A stretch of 64,000 nucleotides of DNA from Ursus arctos (Eukaryota; Chordata; Mammalia; Carnivora; Ursidae): the NCBI RefSeq assembly GCF_023065955.2, contig NW_026622808.1:47442475-47506474 (forward strand). The letters are read 5' to 3'. A model generated the notes under the pieces. The model saw nothing but the letters and a program-made list of their open reading frames with translations, searched no databases and was not told where the DNA came from. The translations under genes were made by a program, and so were the position numbers. Positions 9,716-19,850 of this stretch are shown here, piece after piece. Numbering within the stretch: position 1 is the first letter of the stretch; each line of letters starts with the position of its first letter.

Positions 9716-10984
9716 CTAGACAAAACTCTCCGGCAGTACACCTTATGTTTCCTTAGTGTCTTGCAAACTTCTCGTTATATAGCTCAGGGGCTACACAGAG
9801 AAAATATTACCCAGCTGCAGCCCATAGGAGTTTCAAGCCATAGAAGAAACCCAAGCCAACAACAACCTGATTTCTCTTGTCTAGAATAGAACAGAATTTC
9901 CTAAACACCAAGGACTTGGATGAGATATGAAGTAGGATGGCTACACATCATTCTTGGAGGCAGGCGTGCTTATTATTCCGAGAGCAAAATTGTCATCTTG
10001 GGCTAAATGAAGGGTTTCTACGCTTCCTTATGAAAAGCTTAAGCAACAAGGGCTAATTACTTTCTCTTACATAAATAAATATGTGCAGTGAGCAATGAGC
10101 AGTGAGCAGTGGCATCCAGCCCTGTGATCACCGGAGAAGTTTCTCCCGAGGCCCTCAGGGTCAGCCAAGCAGCATGGATGGGGCAAACCCTGATGCTCAT
10201 CTCCTCAATGGAAGCCTTCCTTAAGCCACGCCGAAGAAAGCAGTCGTCTTGCACTTCCATGGAAGACCACCCAGGAGGGGCTTTTGTCCCCCTTCTTGCA
10301 GACTGACGTTTCAATGAGAGCACAATTCCAGCATTTCAGGGTGTGCAGCCCTGCCGACACCAAATGCATGATGGATTCCCTGAATGGGCTCCGGTGCCAG
10401 GCGGGGCTAGACCCATGTGGGGACGTCGCCACATTGATTTCCCAGGCTAAAGTGAGTTTTGTAAGAAAAAGTGACAGCCACAGTTCTATCTTCAAGGCTT
10501 GAAGCCAGAGGCAGAGTGACGGATGCTGTGTCCTCTGCATGTCTATCTCAGACGACAAAGTCCCAAAGGGTCCTTGTGGGCATTCGGGCAAAAGCAGCAA
10601 TGTCTAAATGCCAGATTCCACAGTTACGATCTGCTGCCTCTCTGACGGTGAGCCCTGCTTTTCTCGAAGCATTAGCATGTTTCACTCATCACATTCATTT
10701 TAAGTCATTAAAATGATCGAAGGAACACTTTCTTGCTCCTCGGGGCCTGGAGCTTTAACTGAGCTTCTGCTAAGTGCATACTACATACAGGGCAATAGGC
10801 TGGTGGACAAGGGGAGGGAGGAGGTGGGAGGGGACTCCAAAGATGAACATTGGGTATTACCATGTTGGAGTTCCCTCTATGGGTTGGACAATGTATTCAC
10901 ATATTTTGATACTTAGAACTGGGGATTTTAAAACTTAAATTTCATCATCACTGAAAAAAAAATTCAACTAAGCTACTCCTACTG
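9716..10984. other. Mostly single-copy sequence with a possible exon at 10302-10451
   Basis: Only short MIR-like scraps are seen (about 10750-10800). At 10280-10301 there is a pyrimidine tract ending TTCTTGCAG. At 10452 there is a GTGAGT donor, and the 150 bases between are open in one plus-strand frame with phase 0 at both ends. This is described as a candidate only: no flanking exons are seen and the peptide is not one I recognise. Confidence 0.35.
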
Positions 10985-11165
10985 CCTATCGGATATTATC
11001 ACTGATTGAGTACATAATATGCATCTAATCTCATTTGAGTCTCATAGGCAACCAGTGAAGTAGGTTCTCTTTTTGCCCTATTTTATAGATGAAGCAACCA
11101 AGGATCCGAGATGTTAAAGAAACATGTCAGTTCACACAGCTGGTAAATGGCTAAGCTGGGGATCA
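10985..11165 (-). mobile_element. MIR
   Basis: Reverse MIR: ATTGAGTACATAATATGC, CCTATTTTATAGATGAAGC, TCACACAGCTGGTAAATGGC. Confidence 0.85.
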
Positions 11166-11514
11166 CTAGGGGATCTGTCTGAAGTCCAAATATCTGACCA
11201 CTAAGTCTCTTCTGACAGTGCCTTCCAGGGTTGGCCTCGCCCTTAGGCGAGGATGAAGGTCTTTACTCACTGTGGTTAGAGGGACCCGCCCTGAAGCATC
11301 TTCCTCCCTAACTCCATCCCGCAGTCTTACTTCTGAGAGCCACAATTTTACCATTTAGGGATTCATTCCTTTGGGGGGAAATCTAGATCTCTTAGTAAAT
11401 GATAAATGCCCCCTCAGAGGCATAACACTTTATGAACTGCTCAGTGTCATATTGAAAAAGAGAAGCAGAGAGAGGATGGTGCAGGAGGTATCAGGAATAT
11501 ACATTGTCCATCAA

Positions 11515-11600
11515 ATTCTTTCAACAACCTCATGAGTTAGAGATTATTAGCTCTGGTTTGTGGATGGGAAGAGAAAAGCTCTGAGCAACAGGCAATTGGA
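11515..11600 (-). mobile_element. MIR fragment
   Basis: TCAACAACCTCATGAGTTAG, then GGATGGGAAGAGAAAAGCTC. This is a short decayed reverse MIR. Confidence 0.5.
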
Positions 11601-11648
11601 GTGCCTTTTTTTCAGGCCAGTGCTTTCTTATTCTTCACATTGCCCTCT

Positions 11649-11737
11649 ATTTTTTTCATTTCTTAAATTTTTTTCTTTTTTTAAAAATTTAAATCCAATT
11701 AGCCAACCTACAGTACATCATTAGTTTCAGATGAAGA
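11649..11737 (-). mobile_element. Ultra-short 5'-truncated L1 3' end
   Basis: An antisense L1 tail (T-rich run, then ATCCAATTAGCCAACCTACA and CAGTACATCATTAGTTTCAG). The flanking near-perfect 16-bp duplications CTTCACATTGCCCTCT (11633-11648) and CTTCACATTGCCTTCT (11738-11753) show it is a complete insertion of under 100 bp. Confidence 0.85.
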
Positions 11738-11980
11738 CTTCACATTGCCTTCTAATAATTTCCTCTTTATAAAACTGATTGCCTTATTATTATGATTATC
11801 TTGTTACTATTATTTATAATAGTAAAATAAAATTTATTAAATTTTTAAAACATTATCTAGAAAACCTTTTCAACGCTCTTCTTAGAAAAAAAGGAGGGTA
11901 GTAGTTTTTCATGATACAGTGGTGGTTAAAATTGGAAGGGATGCTGCTAAATGCATTTTGGAGGGAAAATTGTATATTTA

Positions 11981-12085
11981 AGTTTTTTTTTTTTTTTTAA
12001 TTTTTAAGTAATCTCTACACCAAACATAGGGCTCAAAGTCACGACCCTGAGATCAAAAGCTGCACTGAGCCAGGCAGGCGCCCCC
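11981..12085 (-). mobile_element. CAN-SINE, old, antisense
   Basis: A T-run, then AAGTAATCTCTACACCAAAC, ending GAGCCAGGCAGGCGCCCCC. Target duplication AAAATTGTATATTTA (11966-11980) versus AAAATTGTATGTTTA (12086-12100), one mismatch. Confidence 0.92.
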
Positions 12086-12100
12086 AAAATTGTATGTTTA

Positions 12101-12590
12101 GACAAAGGTTTTTAATTTCTAAAAGCTGATACCGTGTAGTCTTGGAGCAGAGACCTGATAAAAACAATTTTATGGCAAGCACTTTAACTATGGTTATTAT
12201 AGATTTAAATTTTGATTGAATCAGCAAAACAAACTATTAAGCAGCATTGAAAATCGATGTGAAATGGGTTTCTGTGTGACTTGCCCACCATGAGCTGGAG
12301 TCTGACAGAAAGCAGGTGCTTCATTGGAATCCAATTAGAAAGATTGGTTCATACAAGCCTGAATTGATTACCCATAATTCACGTCACACGTACTATACAG
12401 TCACGCCCACAGTCTGCCCTCTAAAGAACATGGTCATCTATTTCATATATGTACATTTTCAAAATCTTTTAGGTGGCCTTTAAAAAAAGAACTGTAGCCC
12501 CCCACCCCCCATCTTTTTTCACTCAATAGGACATAAAATTAGTCGTAGTTACCTTCCGCAAGAACCTGCTAAACACATTTATTCGCCAAT
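12101..12590. other. Single-copy sequence, no gene seen
   Basis: AT-rich, with CCAATTAG, TGAATTGATTACCCATAATTC and CACGTCACACG words that look enhancer-like. I recognise no repeat and no exon. Confidence 0.4.
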
Positions 12591-12594
12591 AGAA

Positions 12595-12690
12595 CAGAAT
12601 TTACTGAGTTCCTGTTACGGGCAAAGCACCGTGCTAGGCTTCATGGCAGCTACTAAATGAATTACACTCAGAACTCATAGTCTTAGAGAA
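12595..12690 (-). mobile_element. L2 3' end fragment
   Basis: TTTACTGAGTTCCTGTTACG and GCACCGTGCTAGGCTTCATG are a reversed L2 terminus; a MIR assignment is also possible. Confidence 0.5.
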
Positions 12691-12734
12691 GAGATGGGGC
12701 ATGTATCAAAGTACCTAGAAGATGATTTATGTTA

Positions 12735-13420
12735 TTCAAAAGATGTTGTTAAATTCTCTGATACTCTTCCCATAGGATAGTGGGGGTTCACTTCTCCTTC
12801 CCTTGCATCTGGTGTGTGACGGCTTTGGGCGATGAAGTAAGGCCAAGTGATACTATGCCAAGTCCAGGCCTGCCTTTGCATGGACCAGCAGGTTCCATTT
12901 TGGTCTACCGGAGCCCTGAGCTGCCTTGTAAACATTCCAAATACCCCGAGGCCACCATGCTGTGAGGAAGCCCAAGCTAAGCATGTGGAAAACTCTGTGG
13001 AGGGGATGCCTGGGTGGCTCAGTCGGTTAAGCATCTGCCTTCAGCTCAGTTCATGATCCCAGGGTTCTGGGATCGAGCGCCACGTTGGGCTCCCTGCTCA
13101 GCAGGGAGTCTGCTTCTCCCTCTGCCTCTGATTCTCCTCCCTGCTTGTGCTGTCTCTGTGTCTCAAATAAATAGATAAAATCTTAAAAAAAAAAAAAAAA
13201 AAGGAAAAGAAAAAAAGAAAAACTCTGTGGAGAGAATGAGCAAGAGAAACACTGAAGTCAACTCAGCCAGGTTCCAGAAAAGATGGACTGAAGATATGTC
13301 ATCCCTGCTATGCCCTGACCAAAGTTTTGACCCAGAGAATCATGAAGTATAATAATAATAGGTCGTAGATGTAAGCCACTAAGTTTGGCACACTTTGTCC
13401 TGTAGCAATACGTAATTAGA
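12735..13420 (+). mobile_element. MaLR-type (MLT1-like) solitary LTR, split by a SINE
   Basis: An LTR of the mammal-wide MaLR group. GGGGTTCACTTCTCCTTCCC, then CATGCTGTGAGGAAGCCCAAGC, and after the SINE GTAAGCCACTAAGTTTGGCA and AGCAATACGTAATTAGAAC at the 3' end. A SINE occupies 13003-13217. No internal retroviral sequence is attached, so it is a lone LTR. Confidence 0.7.
13003..13217 (+). mobile_element. CAN-SINE
   Basis: GGATGCCTGGGTGGCTCAG head, CCCTGCTCAGCAGGGAGTC middle (the older caniform subtype) and a long impure A-tail. Duplication of GAAAACTCTGTGGAG at 12988-13002 and about 13217-13232 (one extra A). Confidence 0.92.
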
Positions 13421-13449
13421 ACCTGTTCAGCATCAATAAAAAGGGGTAC

Positions 13450-13960
13450 ATGACAGCCATAAGAAATCAGAAGAAAACTTTATTTCCAGGCTTAATGATG
13501 GTGGGAAGAAACAGGGAAGATTTCCAGGAAGCAGTCACATTTGAGTTGAGTTTGGAAAACTTCAGGATGAAGAAATTCAGACATGATGGAGTAAGGAGAG
13601 TCCAGGCAGAGAAAATAAGGCAGGTAAAGGCACGGAGGTAAGAGAGTGCCTGAGGCGCGGGGGGAAGATGGAGGCGTCCATTTTGGTGAGAAAATGGGTT
13701 GCAGGAGAGATCTGAACAAAACAGACCTGGAACCAAATAACACAGCCCCGAAGGCCTTGAATGCTGGGGTGAGGATTTAGATTCAGTTAAGTGGACAAGG
13801 AGGAGCCATCCACTATTTTGAACAGGGAAGGGATGTTCATCCAGTGTCTTGGAAGAAATTAAATCAGTGGGCTTGAAAATGGTAAGAGTCAATGGAAGGA
13901 AAGAGCCAGTTATGAAGGTCCTGCTAGAGTTGGAGAGCTGGAGATTCATCCTGACTTCTC
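13450..13960 (-). mobile_element. Probable L2 LINE, antisense
   Basis: AAGATTTCCAGGAAGCAGTC, ATTTGAGTTGAGTTTGGAAA and GAAGGCCTTGAATGCTGGGG resemble the antisense L2 3' third. The opposite-strand frame 13949-13467 has no recognised domain and is likely a by-product. Confidence 0.45.
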
Positions 13961-13989
13961 TCCTAGGCAGGAGTGGGATACAAGAACTG

Positions 13990-14578
13990 GCCTGGCTGGC
14001 AGAAGAATGGCCCCCAGAAATATCCAGGCCCTAATCCCTGGGACCTGTGAAGACGCTAGCTTCTGTGGCAAAGGGGACTTCGCAGGTGTGATTAATGGTA
14101 AGGACTCTGAGATGGAAAGATCATTCTGTATGATCCAGATGGGCCCACTTCAATCACGCACATCCTTAAAATGGAGATCATTTCCCAGGTGTGGCCAGAG
14201 AGAGATGTGAACACGGTAGAAGAGTCAGAGAGATGGATGTGACCAGGACTGGAGCTTCCATTGCTTTGAAGTTAAGAGGAAGGGGTCTAGGAGCCAAGGA
14301 ATGCAGCCAACCTAAGAGGCTGGGAAGGGTCCTCAGTTTACAGTCAGCAAAAGAACGTTAGTCCTACACCTGCAAAGAACTCAATTTTGCCAACAACCCA
14401 GAAAAGCAAGCAAACGGATCCCCCCGCAGAACTCGCAGAAAGGAACACAATGCCTCGATTCCAGCCTGGTGAGACCTTTGTCGGGCTTCTGACCTTCAGA
14501 ACAGTAAGATAATGAACTTGTGCTGTAGAAGCGGCGAAATTTGTGGCAATTGGTTACGGCAATAATAGAAAATGAGTA
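13990..14578 (+). mobile_element. MaLR/ERVL-type solitary LTR
   Basis: The 5' part carries CCCTAATCCCTGGGACCTGTG and GGGGACTTCGCAGGTGTGAT. The middle has GAGCCAAGGAATGCAGCC. The 3' part has CTTCTGACCTTCAGAACAG, AGATAATGAACTTGTG and GGCAATAATAGAAAATGAG. This order is the MLT1-like LTR layout. Old and without internal sequence. Confidence 0.65.
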
Positions 14579-14724
14579 CAGATTTCCATCAGTGCGTGAC
14601 GCTTTCGAGCACCACTGCACAGGGCATTGGAAATTAGGAGTTGACAGGATGCTCCTGAGCTTCCTCTCCCTTTGGGCAGTGGTTCTATTTTCCTGCTCCA
14701 GGAAAACACTGACTTTCTGCCTCA

Positions 14725-14830
14725 GAATGGTCTCTGTCCCCCAGGGGGACTTTGATCAAATTACCTCACCTCCCCAAGCTTCAGTTTCCTCATCTGTTAC
14801 ATGAGGGGAGTGAATGAGAATGGTGGCTCC
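14725..14830 (+). mobile_element. MIR fragment
   Basis: Sense MIR core: TTTGATCAAATTACCTCACC and AGCTTCAGTTTCCTCATCTG. Confidence 0.75.
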
Positions 14831-14839
14831 AAACATTGT

Positions 14840-15470
14840 ATTTTTCACCATGACGTGCTTGATGGAGAATGCTCCCAGCGCACGGGGTATAATCTAGGCT
14901 TGGGGAAATTAGCGGTAGCATCCTTTCCTCTGCCCGTCAAGAAGCCATCTCAGAATATAAGTGATGTCTTGACAGGGATAACTTTCTATGTATTCCAATT
15001 TATTGTGCTTAGATGCCGGGCTTGAACATTTATGTATTTACGTTCTAATTTTATAAAGGAGGCACAGAATTTTATTATTATAAAGCATGATGAGAAATAC
15101 ATCACATATGGTAAATATCAGCAATGAATCACTGCTGTTAGTGCCACAACACTAATTGTAGGGGATGTGGATTTAGACGTCGGTCATGTTCTCCCTCGTA
15201 CCGAAGTTAAACAGTTGTAGGCAATGAAAAGTGGCCTGAATTAGTGGCAGCTAAGAAGGTGGAAAGAAGGTGAAGGGGGAGAAAGTTTTCTAAGCCTTAA
15301 AAAAAAAAAAAAATCAATCTCTCTCCCAAATCCTGGCCTGCACTGTTGGACCAAACAGTGGGAACCACACCTTAATGTGGTAATATGTTATTATACTTGT
15401 AATCATTTTATTAGGAAATGACACACAAGACTTCATCCTAACTTTGTGGAGGGAGCAAGGGCCAAGGTCC
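14840..15470. other. Single-copy sequence, no gene seen
   Basis: AT-rich, with an A-run at 15299-15313 that is not preceded by a recognisable SINE or retrogene. The 15040-15250 part has no repeat signature and could be a conserved non-coding element. Confidence 0.4.
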
Positions 15471-15481
15471 TGCTAGGAATT

Positions 15482-15694
15482 TTTTTTTTTTTTAAGATTT
15501 TATTTATTTATTCGACAGAGATAGAGACAGCCAGCGAGAGAGAGAACGCAAGAAGGGGGAGTGGGAGAGGAAGAAGCAGGCTCATAGCGGAGGAGCCTGA
15601 TGTGGGGCTCGATCCCATAACGCCGGGATCACGCCCTGAGCCGAAGGCAGGGCGAAGGCAGAAGCTCAACCGCTGTGCCACCCAGGCGCCCCCT
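15482..15694 (-). mobile_element. CAN-SINE (young), antisense
   Basis: Poly(T), AAGATTTTATTTATTTATTC, CTCATAGCGGAGGAGCCTG, ending CACCCAGGCGCCCC. Target duplication TGCTAGGAATT at 15471-15481 and 15695-15705. Near the head AAGGCAG is repeated (CCGAAGGCAGGGCGAAGGCA), a small internal duplication. It is open for about 80 codons on the plus strand (15446-15700). Confidence 0.95.
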
Positions 15695-15984
15695 TGCTAG
15701 GAATTCTTAATGCCCTTCCTATTGAATAAGAAAGAGTTAAGAAAAAAAAAAAAGGCCACAAGGAAATGGATGAATATGGACAACAGGCCCACCTGAGCTG
15801 CCGTCTATTTGATGACCCAGGAGCCGTTCTGTGTTGAGTAGCTGTGCCAGGAAAAAAAAGTTCTAAATCTGAACATTTCAATATTTTCAAGGCAGTACCA
15901 TTTGAGTTAGGCATCCCGGCACAAAGCACGTGAATTTCTGGAAAACGAGACAGTATGTTGCTGGGGGAGAAGCCCTGGCATAGG

Positions 15985-16170
15985 GCAATGAAACAGCATG
16001 GCTAAGGTCGTGGGTTCTGGGATCAGACATCCCTGGGCCTACGTCCCAGCCCTGCCACTTACTATGGGTCTGACACCTGGCAACGTACTTACCCTCTCTC
16101 AACTTCGGCAGCCTCTTCTGTAAAATGAGAATTAGAGTGCCTTCTTCGCATTCTCCGGGTTTAGACTGAT
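15985..16170 (+). mobile_element. MIR, long copy
   Basis: Sense MIR: GGTTCTGGGATCAGACATCC, GCCCTGCCACTTACTATGGG, CTTCTGTAAAATGAGAATTAG. Confidence 0.85.
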
Positions 16171-16179
16171 GCCTGCTGG

Positions 16180-16720
16180 GGAAAGTAAGGCCTCCATGTC
16201 AGCTCTCACTGTGGTTAACAAAAGCACAGACACCTCAAGGAAAAACCTACCAAGTGGACCAGAGTGTTTCTTGCGATGCATTGTATTAATCAAATTCCTT
16301 GCTTACTTTATAAAATACTAAGGCATTTCTATGTAAAATTTCAAATCCTGCATCTAGACTCTGATTTACCTTTTTGGAATTCTCTAGAGTGTTTGGCTTT
16401 CGTGTCTTCTCCTTCTTTAAATTCTGATTCTTGGAATTTTTTAATTGAATCAGACTTTTCTGAGGACGGGATTACACTAAGCACTCCTGGCCCAGTTTTC
16501 AAAAGGGGGTGTTAGTCATTGGAAGACCTCCCCATTCCATAGTGACCCGAGGCAGACAATGAAGAATACAGATATGCACCAGGGGAAACGCTTGTGTTTC
16601 CAGGCTCCTGATATCGGTAGTTCTAAACAGATAACTGGGCCAAGAACTCGTGAGAATAACTCAAGGGGTCGCTGGTCAAGTGACTCCAAGTAGTTGCCTT
16701 GTTTTCTGTTAGCACCATCA
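16180..16720. other. Single-copy sequence, no gene seen
   Basis: No repeat hallmark and no splice-bounded frame. Opposed open frames (16264-16515 plus and 16872-16516 minus) show no domain. Confidence 0.4.
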
Positions 16721-16724
16721 TACA

Positions 16725-16860
16725 GAGAAGGAGATGCATTGGGATCGGTGCAAACTCTGTGCCACAAATAGTTATATGATCTTGGATGAGTCACTTGCCC
16801 CTTCGTGACCTTCAAATTTCTCCTCTGTAACATGAAGAAGGTGAGCTGGATCAGCGCCTC
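16725..16860 (+). mobile_element. MIR fragment
   Basis: Sense MIR: CAAACTCTGTGCCACAAATAG, ATCTTGGATGAGTCACTTGC, AATTTCTCCTCTGTAACATG. Confidence 0.7.
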
Positions 16861-17149
16861 CCACTCCCGCACACAACACGCTGTTGCTGTGTGACATGAT
16901 TTAGGTAGTTTGGCTATGTATATACTTTAATATTTGCTTGGAAAATATGCTAAGCTTATCAGACCCACCATTTCATGGATGCTGTTGCTTAAAGCAAGGC
17001 TAAACATGTATAAGTTTAGAAAGAAGAAGCAACAATGTATTTTATATCAGACACTGGTCTGATTTCCTAAGATGTGTATCCCAGCTGATGAGCTTGACTG
17101 AAGTGTATCAATCATGTTATTTTCTACATGTTGTGATGCTTTGACATCT

Positions 17150-17610
17150 TGGGGCCTTGTGGAGCCAGGGAGGGACTGCCTCCCCCTCCATCCAGGTTAG
17201 CTAATTCCTAGGGATAGGAAACAACTTGCCTGAATGCACACCTTTGATATGCAAACCAACTCATTCTGAGTCCAAAACCCCCATTCACCTCCTCTGATTA
17301 GTCTCCTGCAGTCCCAGACAGTACTCCCCAGCCCTAAATCACTCCCAGGCCACATACCGGATAACTAGGGACCACCTTCTAGCCCAGAACCCACTGTAAT
17401 TACTTAAACTATCCAATCCTAAACCTGATCAGCTTGCCCACTCTGACTTGCCCATTCCTTCCCAAGAAAACTACAGTAAACGCTCTGGCCTGTGCTTTCC
17501 CCTCATTCTCTGCCTCCTGCCCACCCTAGTGCTTACTTACCCCTCGAGCCTTGCGTGGTATGGCAGGCTCGCTCCCCTAGGGAACTGTGAGTAACAAACT
17601 ATCTTTTCAA
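17150..17610 (+). mobile_element. Possible retroviral-type solitary LTR
   Basis: Non-coding and C-rich (many CCC/CCAG words), ending in GGTATGGCAGGCTCGCTCC and GGGAACTGTGAGTAACAAAC, the style of a class I ERV LTR 3' end. I see no internal retroviral genes and could not fix the 5' edge. A unique sequence is possible. Confidence 0.4.
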
Positions 17611-17621
17611 AAAGAAGATTA

Positions 17622-18003
17622 GTATCCAGAGGATGGGGGAAGGAGGGAATGGGAGTGAAGGCTAATGGGTACTGAGATTCTTTTTTTTTTTTTTTTTTTT
17701 TTTAAGGTTTTAAAAATTTATTTTGAGAGAGAGAGGCTGAGAGAGAGAGATAGAGAGAGACTGAGAGAGAACCCCTGATGCCCTGGCTCGGTCCCTGGGT
17801 CGCGGGATCATGACTTAAGCCAAAGGCAGAGGCTTAACCAACTGAGCCACTCCGGCGCCCCTACTGGAATTCTTTTTGGGGTGGTGAATGTCATGGAATG
17901 GGACAGTAGTGATGGTCGCACCACTTTGTAAATATACTAAAAAACTGTATATCTTTAAAGGGTTACTTTTGTGGTATGTGAATTACAGTTCAATTTTTGT
18001 AAG
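17622..18003 (+). mobile_element. L1 3' UTR end, split by a SINE
   Basis: GGATGGGGGAAGGAGGGAAT and GGCTAATGGGTACTGAGATT, then after the SINE GGTGAATGTCATGGAATGGG, GGTCGCACCACTTTGTAAAT and GTGGTATGTGAATTACAGTTC: a collinear L1M 3' end in sense orientation. Confidence 0.75.
17685..17861 (-). mobile_element. CAN-SINE, antisense
   Basis: A long T-run, AAGGTTTTAAAAATTTATTT, GA-rich middle, and end CCACTCCGGCGCCCC. Flanks TACTGAGATTCTTTT and TACTGGAATTCTTTT are the target duplication within the host L1. Confidence 0.92.
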
Positions 18004-18007
18004 TCCT

Positions 18008-18345
18008 ACTTCATTTTTTTTAAATTGAACTATAATCCACACACAATATTATATTGGTTTCAGGTGTACAACACACTGATTTGACAATCCTATACATTAC
18101 TCAGTGCTCACCAAGACAAGGGTAGTCACCATACAATGTTACTGCGACATTATCGACTATGTTTCCTATGCCGGACTCTACATCTCTGCGACTTACTTGT
18201 TTTATAACTGGCAGTTTGTACCTCTTAATCCCTTTATCTCTTTGCCGCCCCCCCCCCCCCCCCCCGCCTGTCTGACAGCTATCAGTTTGTTCTCTGTATT
18301 AAGAATCTGGTGTTTTGTTTTGTTTCGTTTTGTTCAATTACAGAT
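18008..18345 (-). mobile_element. L1 3' UTR, antisense
   Basis: AATTGAACTATAATCCACAC, GGTTTCAGGTGTACAACACA and CTATCAGTTTGTTCTCTGTA are the reversed L1M 3' UTR. It abuts the sense L1 end at 18003, so two L1 tails meet tail to tail. It contains an 18-C run at 18248-18265. The plus-strand open frames here are artefacts. Confidence 0.8.
18248..18265. repeat. Poly(C) run
   Basis: Eighteen consecutive C residues within the antisense L1, expanding the C-rich stretch normally present there. Prone to length error. Confidence 0.9.
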
Positions 18346-18349
18346 CGAT

Positions 18350-19370
18350 TTTTAAAAACTGCCCTCTTGGCCACATTTCCTCCCCTTCTATCTAACTCCT
18401 ATCTGTCCTGTAAGATTCGGTGTAGGTGGGGAGTTGCCCCCAAAACCTTCACGTGCCTTGCCAGTAGTTACTATAGTTCATCCTGCTGTGTTTTAATTAC
18501 TGGTTTACACGGGGGAGGGGGTGAAGAAAAAGAAACCTTTGGGAGACCTTGCTTGTGGAATTCACCATTTAACTCTCTCCCTCCCGTTCTCTTCCTCCCC
18601 ACCCTTGACCTGAGAAATTTCTGGGCAAATCCTAGTTTTGGTTTTAGCAAAACGCAATCCCAAATGTGTGATTTTGTGGTGTGATTTTTCCCACATTTTT
18701 CTCTGGGGCTTCTAAAAAAAAAAGAGAGAGAAAGAGAGAGAGAAGGGACTCTGTTTTCCTGTTGGAGGCACTGCTTTTTAAGGATTTGGGGACAGATGAG
18801 TCTGGCAGTTACGTGACGTCCAAGTCTTATCTTTTCTATTAATTTATACTGGAAAAGATGACTTTTTCTTGTAAAGAGCCTGTGAGTTTGGAAAGAGCCC
18901 CAATCCACAAGTATCTGTCTGAAAGGCCACACTTCACATTTAAACAGTGTAGGCAGATGATGACTCTTTAAAAGATTAACCGAGAGTTTTGATAGCTGGT
19001 TTCATCAGCCGGTTAATTCCGTTCCTGAGGAGAGGAAAACCAACTACTGCTTCTACTTATCTGTCCATATCTTGTCTATGCTAATTGTCTGTTATCTTTT
19101 GCTTTGAAAGGGTACAGCAAACCCCCTCCTGACAGAAATCCCGATTAGCTGTAACGGTGCCCCAAAGGGAAGACAGGACTCTCCCTAACCTCCTTTCCTG
19201 AGGTTAAAAAAAAAAAAAAAAAAGACCCACAACTGTACCCGAGACCTCCTTGAGGAGCACCTGTTAAATGAAGGGTGGACTGTGTAGCCCCCGGCAGTGG
19301 ATAGAGTCCAAGGAAGAGAGAAGGAGACCGTCAGGGTGTTCACTCTTCCTCCCCAAGCTAGGAAGATTCA
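18350..19370. other. Single-copy sequence; candidate regulatory stretch 18780-19110
   Basis: Apart from GA and A runs (18712-18744, 19206-19222) I see no transposon. The 18780-19110 part has clustered TTATCT/CTTATC GATA-type words, a TACGTGACGTCC CRE-like site near 18810 and CTTTGAAAG. No exon is supported. The minus frame 18932-18471 has no recognised domain. Confidence 0.4.
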
Positions 19371-19371
19371 A

Positions 19372-19525
19372 AGCCTCCCAAACTGTGAAGTGCACGCAAA
19401 CCACCTGGACACCTCGTGAAAATGCAGGTTCTGGTTTGGCAGATCTGGGTAGAGCCTGAGACTCTGCGTTTCTAACAAGCTGCTGGGCAACGTTGATGCT
19501 GCTGGTCCAGGGGCCACGCTGAGCA
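19372..19525 (-). mobile_element. MER5A-like hAT MITE
   Basis: Antisense order of MER5A: ACCACCTGGACACCTCGTG, GCGTTTCTAACAAGCTGCTG, GTTGATGCTGCTGGTCCAG. Confidence 0.75.
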
Positions 19526-19639
19526 GCAAGCAATAGCTCTGATTCCCTAAGTATCGTTAAAACCTAGGTTCCAAAGAAATGTCTGAAAGTTGACACCATG
19601 GGGTTCTTTCTTGCTGGTCTTAGTTAAATACTGATGATA

Positions 19640-19850
19640 GCAATGCTAATTACGAAAACGAGGACGGCGGACATTTAGGGAGGGCTTAGTGGGCGCGGGC
19701 AAGCCCAGACTAGCTGTAACTGTTACCGGCTTATGAAAGGACCCTCTGTGGTTCAGAGACACGGAAGAACTTGCTCAAGATCTCATTGCTCAGAAGTTGC
19801 ACAGCAGTAACTCAAGCCCTGTGCGGCTCTTAAACAGGACTGTCTCTCCT
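19640..19850 (-). mobile_element. MIR
   Basis: Reverse MIR, diverged: TTTAGGGAGGGCTTAGTGGG, GTGGTTCAGAGACACGGAAG, TTGCTCAAGATCTCATTGCTC. Confidence 0.65.

Noticed and set aside
15299..15313. A-run as the end of a processed retrogene
   Set aside because: No retrogene body, polyadenylation signal or target duplication could be seen upstream.
18471..18932. 153-codon minus-strand frame with an internal serine-rich run
   Set aside because: The serine/leucine run comes from a GA microsatellite and the rest has no domain.
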